Below are positions 1 through 15,380 of a DNA stretch of 64,000 nucleotides, in pieces. How positions within the stretch are numbered: the stretch's first letter is position 1; every line of letters starts with the position of its first letter. Below the pieces are notes generated by a model. The model was not told the origin of the DNA, ran no database searches, and saw only the letters and a program-made list of their open reading frames with translations. The DNA is taken from assembly GCF_002847015.1 (NCBI RefSeq), contig NZ_CP025085.1, forward strand, positions 4,526,001 to 4,590,000, written 5' to 3'. The translations under genes were made by a program, and so were the position numbers. The stretch is from Prodigiosinella confusarubida (GTDB taxonomy: Bacteria; Pseudomonadota; Gammaproteobacteria; Enterobacterales; Enterobacteriaceae).

Positions 1-23
1 ATCACGGGAGTGGATATTGTCAT
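1..23 (-). CDS. pigI: pigI, first codons only (L-prolyl-AMP ligase), runs off the window
   Basis: An ATG on the minus strand at position 23 opens a frame reading M-T-I-S-T-P-V before the window edge. It starts three bases after the pigH stop, the spacing expected for the next gene of the pig operon. In known prodigiosin clusters the gene after pigH is pigI, the ligase that adenylates L-proline and loads it on the PigG carrier. Only seven codons are visible, so the identity rests on operon order and not on protein features. Confidence 0.6.
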
Positions 24-26
24 CGG

Positions 27-1988
27 TTAAGCCTCCGCGACACTCGCGTTCTCTTCCTGATGAGCGGATGCATTAACCGGCACACCGACTTCCAGAGCCG
101 ATGCCACCAGGATCGCATACGCTTCGTCCAAATCTTCCCGAGTGTGTTCAGAGGTGATGCTAATGCGTAACCGCGCATCCCCTACGCTGACACCAGGGAA
201 GACGACCGTTTGGCAAAACATTCCCCGCGCCCGAACCGCTCGACCAAAGAAGAGCGTCTTGGCATCATCGCCGACCACAATCGGAATAATGGCCGAATCA
301 GAGTTCTCAAGATCAAAACCGGCATTGAGTAATCGGGTGCGGAAGTAGTAAATATTGTCCCACAGTTTGGCTAAACGCTCGGGTTCACGCAGCATCACAT
401 CAATTGAGGCGATCACTCCCGCCGCCACGGGTGCCGGAATGGTGGCGGCAAAGACATAGGAGTTGGAATAAAAGCGCAAATACTCAACCACGTCGCCATC
501 ACCACAGACATAGCCTCCCAGACCGGACAGCGCTTTACTCATGGTTCCCAGTTCCAGATCCACCTGACCTTTCATATTGAAGTGTTCCGATGTCCCCGCC
601 CCGGTTTTCCCTAAAACGCCAGTGGAGTGCGCATCATCCACCAACACGCGTGCGCCGTAACGCTCGGCCAGCTTCATCAACCTGGGCAGGTCGACAATGT
701 CGCCATGCATACTGAACACCCCATCGGTCACAATCAGTTTACCGCCAGGATGATCAGCATATTTGGCCAGGGATTTTTCCAGACTGGTCAAGGAGTGATT
801 GTAGATCTTGCGCTGCGCGCCAGCCAGCTTACAGCCATCCTGAATACTCATGTGATTGATGGCATCGGTAAACACCAAATCGTGTCTGCTGGTCAGCGCC
901 GAGATGCACCCCAGGTTGGCTGAGTAACCGGAAGGATACACAATGCAATCATCACGACCTTTAAGTTTGGCCAGTTTGCGCTCCAGCTCTAAATGCAGCA
1001 CATTACTGCCAGCGATAATACGACAGCCGGTATTGGTGGCCCCATATAAGCTGGCCGCATCCTGGATGGCATGAATGATTTCCGGATGATTCGACAACCC
1101 CAGGTAGCTGTTGGAGCCAAACATTAAAAACTCACGGTGTTGACCGGTTGCTTCATCAAACATAACGGCCCGGTTTTTACACGGCGTCTCCAGCGGCATG
1201 CCATAGAAATAGAGCTGCCGTTTCTTTTTATCCTGATAAAAGAGGTGGAATTCCCGCGCCTTGTGGAAAATATCCGGATGTTCTATTCCCACAAAATCAC
1301 GCATGGTGCGTGGATCGCCGATCTCGGCATTGATCGCGACGGGTGTCGCTGTTGGCGGAGTCACCTCCGCCGTCGTGTCGGCATCATGGTCAATGGCGGA
1401 GTCGGATTGCCCTCTCCCACGTTGTTCAAACCAATCCTGACCTTTTTCTTGCACCAGACGCGCCGCTAAACACTGCTTCAACGCTGACAGCGTGTTGCAG
1501 TTCGCGATGATGGTTTCGCTATTTAATTGCAGCGTATTGAATAGTTCACCCTGAGCGGACGCCACCGACACCGAGTCGATCCCCAGATCACTTTCGATTT
1601 CAGCATCCAGCGCCAGCGCATTAACATCATAGCCACTATGGCTGGCAAAGATCTGACGGACAAGATTACCAAGCCAAAGGTCAGCGTCCCCGGAGAGAGC
1701 AATTGCTGCCGGCTCGACCTTTTCCGACAATTGAAACTCGCGTTGCAAAATGCCGTCAAGCGCGTCCTTGATGGTGTTTATATCCTGAATCAACAATGGC
1801 GTATTAAGCTGAAACTGTCTGCTCAGCGAGACGGCAATCTCTGCCAACGCGATGGAATCCACCCCCAGATCATTTTCCAAATGGCTGGTTAACGATAGCT
1901 CTGACACGTTGTATCCGGTCAATTGCGCGAAGGTGTGCAATACAGATTGTTTCAGGGTTTCATAGGTCTCGGTCGTTACATCGTTCAT
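27..1988 (-). CDS. pigH: PigH: tandem ACP plus aminotransferase-type decarboxylating condensing enzyme
   Basis: This protein of 653 residues has two acyl-carrier domains followed by an alpha-oxoamine synthase (AONS/KBL-like) domain. The phosphopantetheine serines lie in LGVDS (Ser45) and LGIDS (Ser139). The C-terminal domain from about residue 230 carries the PLP-lysine motif TMSKALSG and the D-DAHSTG motif. In prodigiosin biosynthesis PigH condenses the malonyl-derived unit on its ACPs with the pyrrolyl thioester from PigJ to give the 4-hydroxymethyl-bipyrrole precursor on the MBC branch. The start overlaps the pigG stop by four bases (ATGA), so translation is coupled. The length and the ACP-ACP-AONS order match the family. 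The alternative of a plain biotin or haem AONS is excluded by the two ACPs and the pig context. Confidence 0.95.
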   Translation of the reverse strand: MNDVTTETYETLKQSVLHTFAQLTGYNVSELSLTSHLENDLGVDSIALAEIAVSLSRQFQLNTPLLIQDINTIKDALDGILQREFQLSEKVEPAAIALSGDADLWLGNLVRQIFASHSGYDVNALALDAEIESDLGIDSVSVASAQGELFNTLQLNSETIIANCNTLSALKQCLAARLVQEKGQDWFEQRGRGQSDSAIDHDADTTAEVTPPTATPVAINAEIGDPRTMRDFVGIEHPDIFHKAREFHLFYQDKKKRQLYFYGMPLETPCKNRAVMFDEATGQHREFLMFGSNSYLGLSNHPEIIHAIQDAASLYGATNTGCRIIAGSNVLHLELERKLAKLKGRDDCIVYPSGYSANLGCISALTSRHDLVFTDAINHMSIQDGCKLAGAQRKIYNHSLTSLEKSLAKYADHPGGKLIVTDGVFSMHGDIVDLPRLMKLAERYGARVLVDDAHSTGVLGKTGAGTSEHFNMKGQVDLELGTMSKALSGLGGYVCGDGDVVEYLRFYSNSYVFAATIPAPVAAGVIASIDVMLREPERLAKLWDNIYYFRTRLLNAGFDLENSDSAIIPIVVGDDAKTLFFGRAVRARGMFCQTVVFPGVSVGDARLRISITSEHTREDLDEAYAILVASALEVGVPVNASAHQEENASVAEA

Positions 1989-2248
1989 GCCGCACCTCCC
2001 TGCTCCGGATGCGCCTTCAGCCGTTGCACCAGCGCAACCATACTCTGCACGGTGGCGAAATTTGCCGGGTGAATCTCTTGCATGCCAATCGAGACCTTGC
2101 TCTCTTGCCTTAAAAAATCCACCAGATCAAAAATTGCAGCCGAGTCAACTATATTCAGCTCAAACAAGGGTGTTTGGCTATCCAGGCCATCCTTTTCACC
2201 ATCCAAAAACTGAGTAGCAATATGGTTTATCAATTTACTTTCTAACAT
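1985..2248 (-). CDS. pigG: PigG: prolyl/pyrrolyl peptidyl carrier protein
   Basis: A stand-alone carrier protein of 87 residues. The attachment serine is in LNIVDS (Ser36), which departs slightly from the usual LGxDS but keeps the invariant Asp-Ser pair. In the pathway PigI loads L-proline onto this carrier and PigA oxidises the bound prolyl group to pyrrolyl-2-carboxyl. The start codon lies seven bases inside the end of pigF, and the stop overlaps the start of pigH by four bases, so the three genes are translationally linked. A short acidic carrier alone would not be diagnostic; its position between pigF and pigH makes the call secure. Confidence 0.93.
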   Translation of the reverse strand: MLESKLINHIATQFLDGEKDGLDSQTPLFELNIVDSAAIFDLVDFLRQESKVSIGMQEIHPANFATVQSMVALVQRLKAHPEQGGAA

Positions 2249-3288
2249 TGTGAACTCCCGTTGTTATGCGTTGTTTTCTCGCCGACTATCAGTGTACGAG
2301 GACCGGATATATCCATGATCCGGGCATTGCTGAATCCTGCCTGATGAAACCGGGACAAATACTCCTGAGGACTGCTTTCGATACCGCCATCGGTGGATAC
2401 CAGCATGTTCAGCGATAACAGTGCGGTAAACTCAGGGCCTGACTTATCCGCATTCAGCGGCGTTTCAGAGGCGATAAACCGACCACCGACCGGCATCGCA
2501 TCATAGATATTTTTCAAGATGATCAATTGCGTTTCAGGAGCGTAGTCATGCAGCATCCATCCCAGGTGGATCAGGTCATAATCGCCAATCGGCAAATCAC
2601 CGCTAATCACATCCCCCTCAAGCACCTGGATCCGCTGCCCATAACCTTGCTGAACCAACTTGTCACGCAAAAACGTCGACGTTTGGGGCAGCTCGCAAAT
2701 CGCCAGATTCACGCCCGAATAGGCATTGGCTACTGCGATAGGCAAGCTCCCAATTCCACTGCCAATATCTAAAAATGCCTGATGCTGCGAGAAGTCATAA
2801 TCCTGAATAAACCCGTCGATGAAGGGGGCGGCAAACTTCCCCAGAAACTCCTGGAAATCAGTCACGTCATCCGGGTTTTGGTACAAAATATCGAACCAGC
2901 TTCGATCATCGCCGAAGACGGTCTGGCGCTGGTGGGTATCGTTTTCAACAGCCGCTTTCAACTCTCCCCATAGCGGGTATAGAAAAGTGTCGATATGACG
3001 GCCCAGCCATCCCAGCCACTGTGGTTCATCGCTGACCAAAAACGCCCGGTGTTCCTGCGGCAAATGATAAAGACCGTCCTGTTTTTCAAGATATCCCATC
3101 GCCTGCAAGGCAATGAGTAACTGCTCGCTCGAACGCAAAGGACAGTTGAGTAATGCGGCCATCTGTTTAGCGTTGCGATCCTGATCACGCAGGTGATCAA
3201 ACAACTTTAATGACAGCGCCGTGATCAGCGTTTTGGACTGAAAAAAGCCCATCATCTGGTTGACTGCGTCTTGCTTGGTTAATGTCAT
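2242..3288 (-). CDS. pigF: PigF: SAM-dependent O-methyltransferase of the bipyrrole branch
   Basis: This protein of 348 residues has the two-part plan of plant and polyketide O-methyltransferases: an N-terminal winged-helix dimerisation domain (residues about 1-90) and a C-terminal Rossmann fold with the SAM-binding motif FLDIGSGIGSLPIA near residue 175. In prodigiosin synthesis PigF, with PigN, methylates 4-hydroxy-2,2'-bipyrrole-5-carbaldehyde (HBC) to 4-methoxy-2,2'-bipyrrole-5-carbaldehyde (MBC). It is cytoplasmic. It begins 10 bases after pigE and overlaps pigG by seven bases. No unusual residues were noticed. Confidence 0.93.
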   Translation of the reverse strand: MTLTKQDAVNQMMGFFQSKTLITALSLKLFDHLRDQDRNAKQMAALLNCPLRSSEQLLIALQAMGYLEKQDGLYHLPQEHRAFLVSDEPQWLGWLGRHIDTFLYPLWGELKAAVENDTHQRQTVFGDDRSWFDILYQNPDDVTDFQEFLGKFAAPFIDGFIQDYDFSQHQAFLDIGSGIGSLPIAVANAYSGVNLAICELPQTSTFLRDKLVQQGYGQRIQVLEGDVISGDLPIGDYDLIHLGWMLHDYAPETQLIILKNIYDAMPVGGRFIASETPLNADKSGPEFTALLSLNMLVSTDGGIESSPQEYLSRFHQAGFSNARIMDISGPRTLIVGEKTTHNNGSSQC

Positions 3289-3298
3289 TTCAGCGTCC

Positions 3299-8457
<5,159 letters not shown>

Positions 8458-8619
8458 GACCGAATCCTTATGCAGCCAAAATATAGTTATGACGTCGGCC
8501 AATCAGACAAATTTGGCACGACACAGCCCGTAACGACGTTGCCGTGGCTATGACCACTCGCACCGCCATCGTTGTATTGCATTCATTACAGTGATTTAAA
8601 TCAGATCGTGACAGCCCGG

Positions 8620-11292
8620 TTAACCGTCATGGTTGCGCTCCTCTTGGTGTTGGATAATGACCGTCCCGCTATCTCCATCAAGGATCAACATGTCGCCACT
8701 ATTGATAATCTGGGTGGCGGTTTTCAGGTTCACCACGGCGGGGATCCCAAACTCACGCGCGACAATACAACTGTGTGAAAGTGTGGAACCAATATCCGTG
8801 ACAATACCGGCCGCCAGGGCAAATAACGGCGTCCAACTGGCATCGGTAAAACGAGCAACCAGAATTTCGTCTGGCTGGAACTCACCGGCCTGGACCTGCA
8901 AGTCAGTAATCACCCGCGCTTTGGCCACTACGTTGCCAGGACTGGCCGCCAGGCCAGTGAGTGACCGGATGGTTTTATCATCCTGCGTGGGTGCTTTCAC
9001 TTTGGGGGTATAGGGACCGACAATCGCCATCGGCGGTTCTTCGGCATGTAAATTGAATAAATGTTGATGGCGATTCTGATCGAGCCGCGCTTTGGAAAAC
9101 GCCTGTTCAGCTGGGATGGTCCCCGCCACATACGCACGGAACTGTTCAAAATCGACATAGGGCAGATCGGCACTACTGGCAATCCCCTGCGCGTCCAGAC
9201 GCCGTAGAACTTCCAGCATGATGCAACGGTAGAACCAGGTTTCGGTGATAAACGTTGGCCGCGTCGCTTCACGACGTTCGGCCATCATGCCATACAGCTT
9301 GATGAGGGTTTTGAGCTTGAAACGGCCCGACCAGGACATCGCACTGAACAGTGCTTCACTATCCTGCTGACGCAGCAGTTCCGTTTCCCTGAGCTTCTTG
9401 TGCAAATCTACCGGGTGTTGCAAATACATCTTCATTACTTGCAATAAATAACTCGGGTCATCACGCCAACGCGGGATACTCAGATCAAACTCCTGGCGAC
9501 CGCGAGAACCAAATTCAACCAGAAAATCTTCAAAATCACCCTGCCAGAAAGCACGGGATATGTCATGGACAGGTAGCAAGGTGACTAACTCATCGGCACG
9601 ATGCTGTTCAAATAACGCTTTTAATTCAGTCTGTTGGTTAACTGTCGCAACCAATTTGATGATACCGAGCGTCACTTCGATCGTGCGCAGGTTATTCATT
9701 GACGCCTTGATGCGATTTTGCAGACCTTTACCATCCTTGATATGGCGTTCACAGGCTTGCGCCAGCGCATCGTAAAGGGCAAATGATTGCAGGAAAAAAG
9801 GCATATACGCCGCACAGCTATCGAGGAAAAAGCGGTCAATCCGTTGCAGCTCTTGGTCCAACTGCTGAAGCGTCATGGCGGTCAAATCAAGCCCCAGAAA
9901 CCGTGTGGTTTCGTCCTGACGCAGGGCAATCATCTGCTCGACGGTCCTGGCGGCGCTGCGCATATTACGGACTTGCTGTTTTAGCCAGTACCAACAACTC
10001 TTGGCATAATCCCAGCCCTGCACGCCTGCACCATAGGGGTTTTTATAGTCCTTAAAATCGATCTCGTCCGTGGCATAGCGGGTGGTGAACTTCATTTCAT
10101 TACGGGTCGGTGGACACTGCCTGAGCATATAGGCCGAACCGGAAATATTCAGATAAACATAGCCCTGGATATAGCCCATATAGATCTGCCAGTGACTAAT
10201 ATCGGCAAGCCCCATGGTCTTGATGGCCGGGCCATGAATGTGCTTTTGATAGAACTGACAAAATGACAACCCCAGTGGCGTCATCAGCCCCGTCACAATC
10301 TCTCCGGTATCCATCCGCGAGAAAAAAGCGCCCTCCTTCGCAGCCGGGTCGCTCTCCCACGGATTGGCGTAGATAACGTTAGCCGTTTTGGCCGATGTGG
10401 TTACCGGACGCGCCTGTAATAACCAGACTTTGTCATCTTTCACCGCCCATTCAATATCCAGTTCGGTGCTGTAGATAAGCTGGGCCTGTCTGGCCAGCGT
10501 GACCAACTGTTGCAACTGAGCCGGCGTCAGACTGGGGAGATCCCGTTTGGCCTCCGGGGTTTGCAACAGTGTCACCAGACCATGTTCGTCCCGCTGGCAG
10601 TAATTCGGTTTGTGGCGAATCTGCTGATCACATAGCTCACCGGTGGCTTTATCCAGCGTGAAACTATCTGTGGTGACTTGCCCGGAAACCACGCCTTCCC
10701 CCAGCCCCCAACAACTGTCAATCACCACCTTATCGGTGCTCCCTGACAGAGGATCCTGAGTAAACATCACTCCCGCTGCATCGGCATCAACCATCACTTG
10801 TAGAATCACGGCAATGGCACTGTGCGACGCAGATTCATGACGATATTGAGCCGCTCGCTCAGCCCAAAGCGACGCCCAACAAGCCTGAACCTTGTGCAAC
10901 ACTGCCTCTGAACCCTTCACATGCAGGTAAGTCTCGTACTGCCCGGCAAATGACTGACGTTGACCATCTTCATCCAATGCCGAAGAACGAACCGCAATGG
11001 TCGTGTCATGGCCCAGGTGTTGATAAGCATCACCGATAGCCTGCTTTAGCGAGTCGGGAATATCGGCATGCAGGATGGCGTCACGCACCGCAATCAGGTC
11101 GCCGTCAGTTAATTCCGCCCCCGGCACCACCTCTTCAATAAACTGTTGGTAGGCTTGTGCCGTCACACAAAATGCCGAAGGTACTGGCAGGCCCGCATGA
11201 ATCAGGTTGTTGAGTGAATAACCCTTACCGCCCAAGTGGTGATGTTCAAGCGCCTTATCACCGGATATTTCAACAACCAGTGGTTGATTCAT
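8620..11292 (-). CDS. pigC: PigC: ATP-dependent terminal condensing enzyme (prodigiosin synthetase)
   Basis: This protein of 890 residues has the architecture of PEP synthase and pyruvate-phosphate dikinase. An N-terminal ATP-grasp domain begins with [10 protein letters not shown] and contains [10 protein letters not shown]. The C-terminal swivel domain has the phosphohistidine motif [15 protein letters not shown] near residue 850. PigC joins MBC from the bipyrrole branch to MAP from the monopyrrole branch to form prodigiosin, using ATP. The large middle region lacks the usual PEP-synthase PEP-binding domain, as known for PigC/RedH. Its start overlaps the pigB stop by four bases. Confidence comes from fold, length and cluster position. 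Confidence 0.94.
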
Positions 11293-13301
11293 CCCGCCAC
11301 CTCCACGACATTTTCCGTATCCATGAGTTGCGCTTTAACCGCGTTGGCTGCATCAATTCCCGACAGGATGGCACTCTCGATATTGCCGACACCGACACTG
11401 TCCTGATTAGCGAAATGAATATTTTCAAATGACTGACGGGCGGTTTCGAATACACCTTCAGCCTGTTGCCCCACTACCGACGTCACCAGCCCTGCGGGCC
11501 AATACCAGATCTGGATATCCTCAATAACCTCGGCACCAATCCCTATGTTGCGCAGAACCTTGGCAATTTCGGCATAGGTTTGCTGTTGTAGCGCTAAAAA
11601 CGCATTCTGTGCGGTACGGTCTTGCCGCTCTGAGCGCGTCGTGGGTTTAAGCAATGTCAGCACGCCCACATCCACGTCAGCATGATCGTCCATCCAGTTG
11701 GCCACCAGGCAAGTCCCCGCTTTACACCAAGAGAACGGATCTTTATTGCTGTCCGGTTCGATCATATAGCCACCAAACGAATGACCCAGCACCGGTTTTG
11801 ACAGGAATACATTCGCCAGATAGTAGTCTTCATGACGAATGTTCTTGATGGCCGCCAACTGTTTGGCCGGCAATCCCGGCAGCCATGTGGCAAGTTGCGT
11901 TTTAGGCGCGGCCCAAATGATCTGTTGAGCCTGCACTTGGCGGGGTTGACCATTGATCGTGAACTGGATGCATGTACCATTGTGCTGCGGCTCAACCGCT
12001 GTCAACTGGACATGGTTTTGCAACGTGACATTGCGCTGATGGCTTAGATACTTACACAACCCCGCACTGATACTGCCATTACCGCCAGGCAGGGTGACCA
12101 GGTTTCCGCGCAGATAGCCCACCAGAAAGTGCAAACCGACATAGGCAGAGACATCATGAATATCCAGACACTCAACCCGCAAGGTGGTGGATACTGCATT
12201 CTCAACCAGTTTACCCAGTCTGGCGGGTGGCCGCAGCTGTTCCGGTAACCGGCCAAGCTTATCCGGCTCAAACAAATAGGTGTAAAGGGAAATATTATCG
12301 AGCAACTCCATATGCGCTTTGCTCCAGGAACCGTTCGGTGTCCAGGGCAGGCGTGGATAAAAGTCGCCACGAGGAGAGAACTTATCCAGAAAGGTATAAA
12401 GATCGGCAAAGATCGGGTCACCAAGTTGTTTGGCCGCTACCACGTAGGGTTTACCAATTATCGCATGCAGAAAAAGCTGGCTGGTCAGCCCCCAGACCGA
12501 GAGTTTGAGCAGATAACGTGGTTGCTTAATAAAGCCGACCACAATTTCACCTAAGCATTTGAGCAATAAAAAGGTATCAAAAAAGACCAGCGTGTCCTTT
12601 TCGTTGGACTTGTATTTTCCCTCCAGACCAATCTTTTTCAGTAAGCGCAGCATATTCGAACCGGGAAACGGTTCTTGAAAACAAACACCGGCGGTGGGAT
12701 GCTTTAACCGGTTAAAGGTGTGGTAGCGGGCATTCCCCCCGAAAGTGGAGCTTTTTTCAAGCACCAACACCCGTTCATGAGTAAATTCACTGGCCGCCGT
12801 CAGTCCGGAGGCACCACCGCCGATAATCACGACATCATACTCATCACCCAAGGGAGCAGAAAACGATGATTCAGAAGAGGGTGTGGGCAGCGAAAAAGAC
12901 GTGGTCGGGAAGGTTCTCGGCTTAGGCTTACGGTGATACTGACCGCGCAGCATGTAAAGCGCGGCCAGCGCAAATACGCCATCCAGCAACATGACCTGGG
13001 GCTGGGACTGATGCAAAATCACCACAAAGACAGCCATCATCAAAAGCTGGGCGTAGATCACCAGCGTCGTCCAGAGTGGGTTGAGCATTAATATCACTCC
13101 CGACCCAAACAGCACCACTCCCACCAGGATATTGATCACATCACCATGTGCGCCCAGCCAGATACTCGCCGCCGCGTACCAGGTTCCCTGGTTGGCAATT
13201 GCCGCCTGCCGAAGAACAGCGGGAACATTCTCAAACTGCGGGAAAGCTTTCGCCAAACCGGCAAGCATATAGAGGATGCCGAAGAGCCGTTGAATAATCA
13301 T
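11289..13301 (-). CDS. pigB: PigB: membrane-anchored flavin amine oxidase of the MAP branch
   Basis: This protein of 670 residues has an N-terminal DoxX-like membrane part (four hydrophobic segments within about residues 1-120), then an FAD-binding oxidoreductase domain opening with [17 protein letters not shown] near residue 155. PigB oxidises the dihydropyrrole H2MAP to 2-methyl-3-n-amyl-pyrrole (MAP), the substrate of PigC. The hydrophobic segments would place this step at the inner membrane, near where the lipophilic product accumulates. The start overlaps pigA by four bases and the stop overlaps pigC by four, so pigA-B-C are tightly coupled. Confidence 0.93.
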
Positions 13302-14458
13302 GATGATGTTCCCCTTAAACCGAGTTTACGGGCAATAATCTCTTTCTGGATATCATTGGTACCGGAGAAAATTCGACTCGGGATCATATTCAAAAGATGG
13401 CGAACCAGGCCGAGTTCCTGATCCATCGCTGCTCCGCCAAAAGTTTGAATGGCATCCAGACCGGATTGAACCGCGTACTCGGAAATCAGCAGTTTACTCA
13501 TGGCGATATCGGCTTCGGCATCCTGACCCTGATCATGTTTCCAACAGGCGCGATAGAGCATCAACCGACACTGCTCCAGGCGCAGTTTCATATCGATAAT
13601 TCGATTAGAGACAGATTGGAACTGACCGATCGCCTTACCAAATTGCTGGCGCGCTTTGGCATACTCTAGGGTCGTTTCTAAAAGGCGCGCCAATCCCCCC
13701 ACAAACAGGGCCGACAAACAGCCTTTTTCCCAAATCATTGAATCATGGAAAATAGCCCCGCCCGCACCTTCCATCCCGATACGCTGTGATTGAGGAATAA
13801 AAATGTCGTTGAAAACGATCTCACTCCAGGGGCAATTAGAAAGACAATCTTTCGGGATCACCTCCCCTACGTTCAGGCCCGGCGTGCCTTTCTCGATAAG
13901 AAAGGCCGACACGCCCAGGAACCCGTGATCAGGATTTGTTTTCGCATAGATGATAAATACATCGGCAATCGGCGCATTGGTAATAAAAATCTTTTTCCCA
14001 TTAAGAATATATCCCCCCTCGCAGGGTTGGGCTGTCGCCTGCATATTGTAAATATCGGAACCTGCATCAGGTTCGGTGGCCGCATTCGCTGCAATTAATT
14101 TCCCGGTCACTAACGATTCAAGATATTTATCTTTCAATTCACTTGAACCAAAACGATAGAGAGGAATAACACAAGCGCATAAATGGGCGCATAATGAAAA
14201 CGATAATCCAATATCACGGCTTCCTTTTCCCAGGGCCTCGATCATCAATGCAGTATCAAGCGCCCCCAGCTCCGAGCCGCCAAATTGGTGAGAAACCGGA
14301 CCATGTGCAAATCCATAAGCAGCGGCCTTTTTCCATAATTCAGTACTTAAAATCTTCTGTGATATTCGCGTTTGTGCATCTTGATCTAATACATCGCAAG
14401 CAAATCTATACGCTGACTCATAAATATCTGACTGACTATTTGACAGGTTAAAATCCAT
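13298..14458 (-). CDS. pigA: PigA: L-prolyl-PCP dehydrogenase (acyl-CoA dehydrogenase family)
   Basis: PigA is an FAD flavoenzyme that oxidises L-prolyl-S-PigG to pyrrolyl-2-carboxyl-S-PigG, the entry to the bipyrrole branch. The sequence shows the acyl-CoA dehydrogenase layout: helical N-terminal domain, a middle beta domain with AATEPDAGSDI, and a C-terminal domain ending in TFGGAAMDQELGLVRHLLNMIPSRIFSGTN in two pieces (QTFGGAAMD and FSGTNDIQKEI). The start at 14458 is preferred over 14479 because GGAG lies six bases upstream and it gives 386 residues, the usual PigA length. It is the first gene of the operon; everything from here to beyond position 1 is probably one transcript. Confidence 0.95.
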   Translation of the reverse strand: MDFNLSNSQSDIYESAYRFACDVLDQDAQTRISQKILSTELWKKAAAYGFAHGPVSHQFGGSELGALDTALMIEALGKGSRDIGLSFSLCAHLCACVIPLYRFGSSELKDKYLESLVTGKLIAANAATEPDAGSDIYNMQATAQPCEGGYILNGKKIFITNAPIADVFIIYAKTNPDHGFLGVSAFLIEKGTPGLNVGEVIPKDCLSNCPWSEIVFNDIFIPQSQRIGMEGAGGAIFHDSMIWEKGCLSALFVGGLARLLETTLEYAKARQQFGKAIGQFQSVSNRIIDMKLRLEQCRLMLYRACWKHDQGQDAEADIAMSKLLISEYAVQSGLDAIQTFGGAAMDQELGLVRHLLNMIPSRIFSGTNDIQKEIIARKLGLRGTSS

Positions 14459-15380
14459 AAAACACTCCATTGCTTCCATTGCTACAACGGTTAATTGACT
14501 TCGCTATTATCTTTAATGTTGATGAGCACAAAATGCAACATTGGAAAATACGTCGTAATGTGAATAGCTTTCCAGTTACCAGTAACATGGTTACATACCC
14601 ACAATTAACACATGGTTTAACCTTTGATATATAATAAATTTTTAATAAAACAACAATACACAATATTTTACAAATTACACTTTTAATAAACAAACATTAA
14701 ACAATCCAGATCTTGCATAAGCGTTTGACGTTGTTCTGACTTACGGAGCAGTGAGAATATTGATGCACTTTTAATATTGATTTAGCTAAGTATTTTTATT
14801 GCAAGTAAATAGAGGCCATTGTTAAACCGACGCTAAAACGACACTGATGACCGAAGGTCATCAGCTAGGGATTCATTAAGCTTATTGTTACAATTTGGTG
14901 AAGAAGAATTGGTGTATCGAGGCAAACCGTGACCATATCATGATATAAATTTATAGATTATGGTGTTCCTATGCGTGAGTTTTTTCCTGAATAAAGGGTT
15001 AACTGATCAGTTGAATTAATATTGTGTTTTATACAAAACCTTACTGCCATATATTATTTAAATATTACAATATCATTAAACTTATAGTTCAATAAATTCC
15101 GAAGTTAGAACAATAAAATAAATAACCTCATCTAATAATAAAATACAATATTGACACAAGAGTAATTACTCAATGCTCGAAAGATTGAATAAATAAGCAT
15201 ATTACATAATAATGAATATAGATGTCCTGGATAACTTTATTTGCAAGATGGCGGCAAGCGAAAGGATACCGGTTATTGCACTCACATAGTGAAATCGTAT
15301 TTTTATATTACATCATCTGGTTTGGCATGACGGCCCCTATACTTGCCATCATGCCAATGATTAATCCGAACGCTAATGGT
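14459..15380. promoter_or_regulatory. AT-rich 0.9-kb intergenic region carrying the pig operon promoter
   Basis: This is the longest gene-free stretch of the window and is strikingly AT-rich compared with the coding DNA. It must hold the pigA promoter (minus strand) and the 3' end of the convergent-side neighbour at 15381. A perfect 9-bp inverted repeat at 14844-14864 is the clearest structure. Short frames inside it (for example 25 codons from 15212 and the plus-strand frame 15222-15458) lack good ribosome sites or run antisense into the next gene and are not supported. I could not assign the -10/-35 elements or any regulator site with confidence. Confidence 0.6.
14844..14864. promoter_or_regulatory. 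Perfect inverted repeat upstream of pigA
   Basis: CTGATGACC and its exact complement GGTCATCAG are separated by GAA. The 9-bp arms could form a hairpin or be a dimer-binding operator. It lies about 385 bases upstream of the pigA start and is not followed by a T-run, so a terminator is less likely than a binding site. The regulator is unknown. Confidence 0.4.

Noticed and set aside
14448-14693. 81-codon minus-strand frame overlapping the start of pigA
   Set aside because: It shares the pigA start region in another frame, is AT-driven and has no ribosome site.
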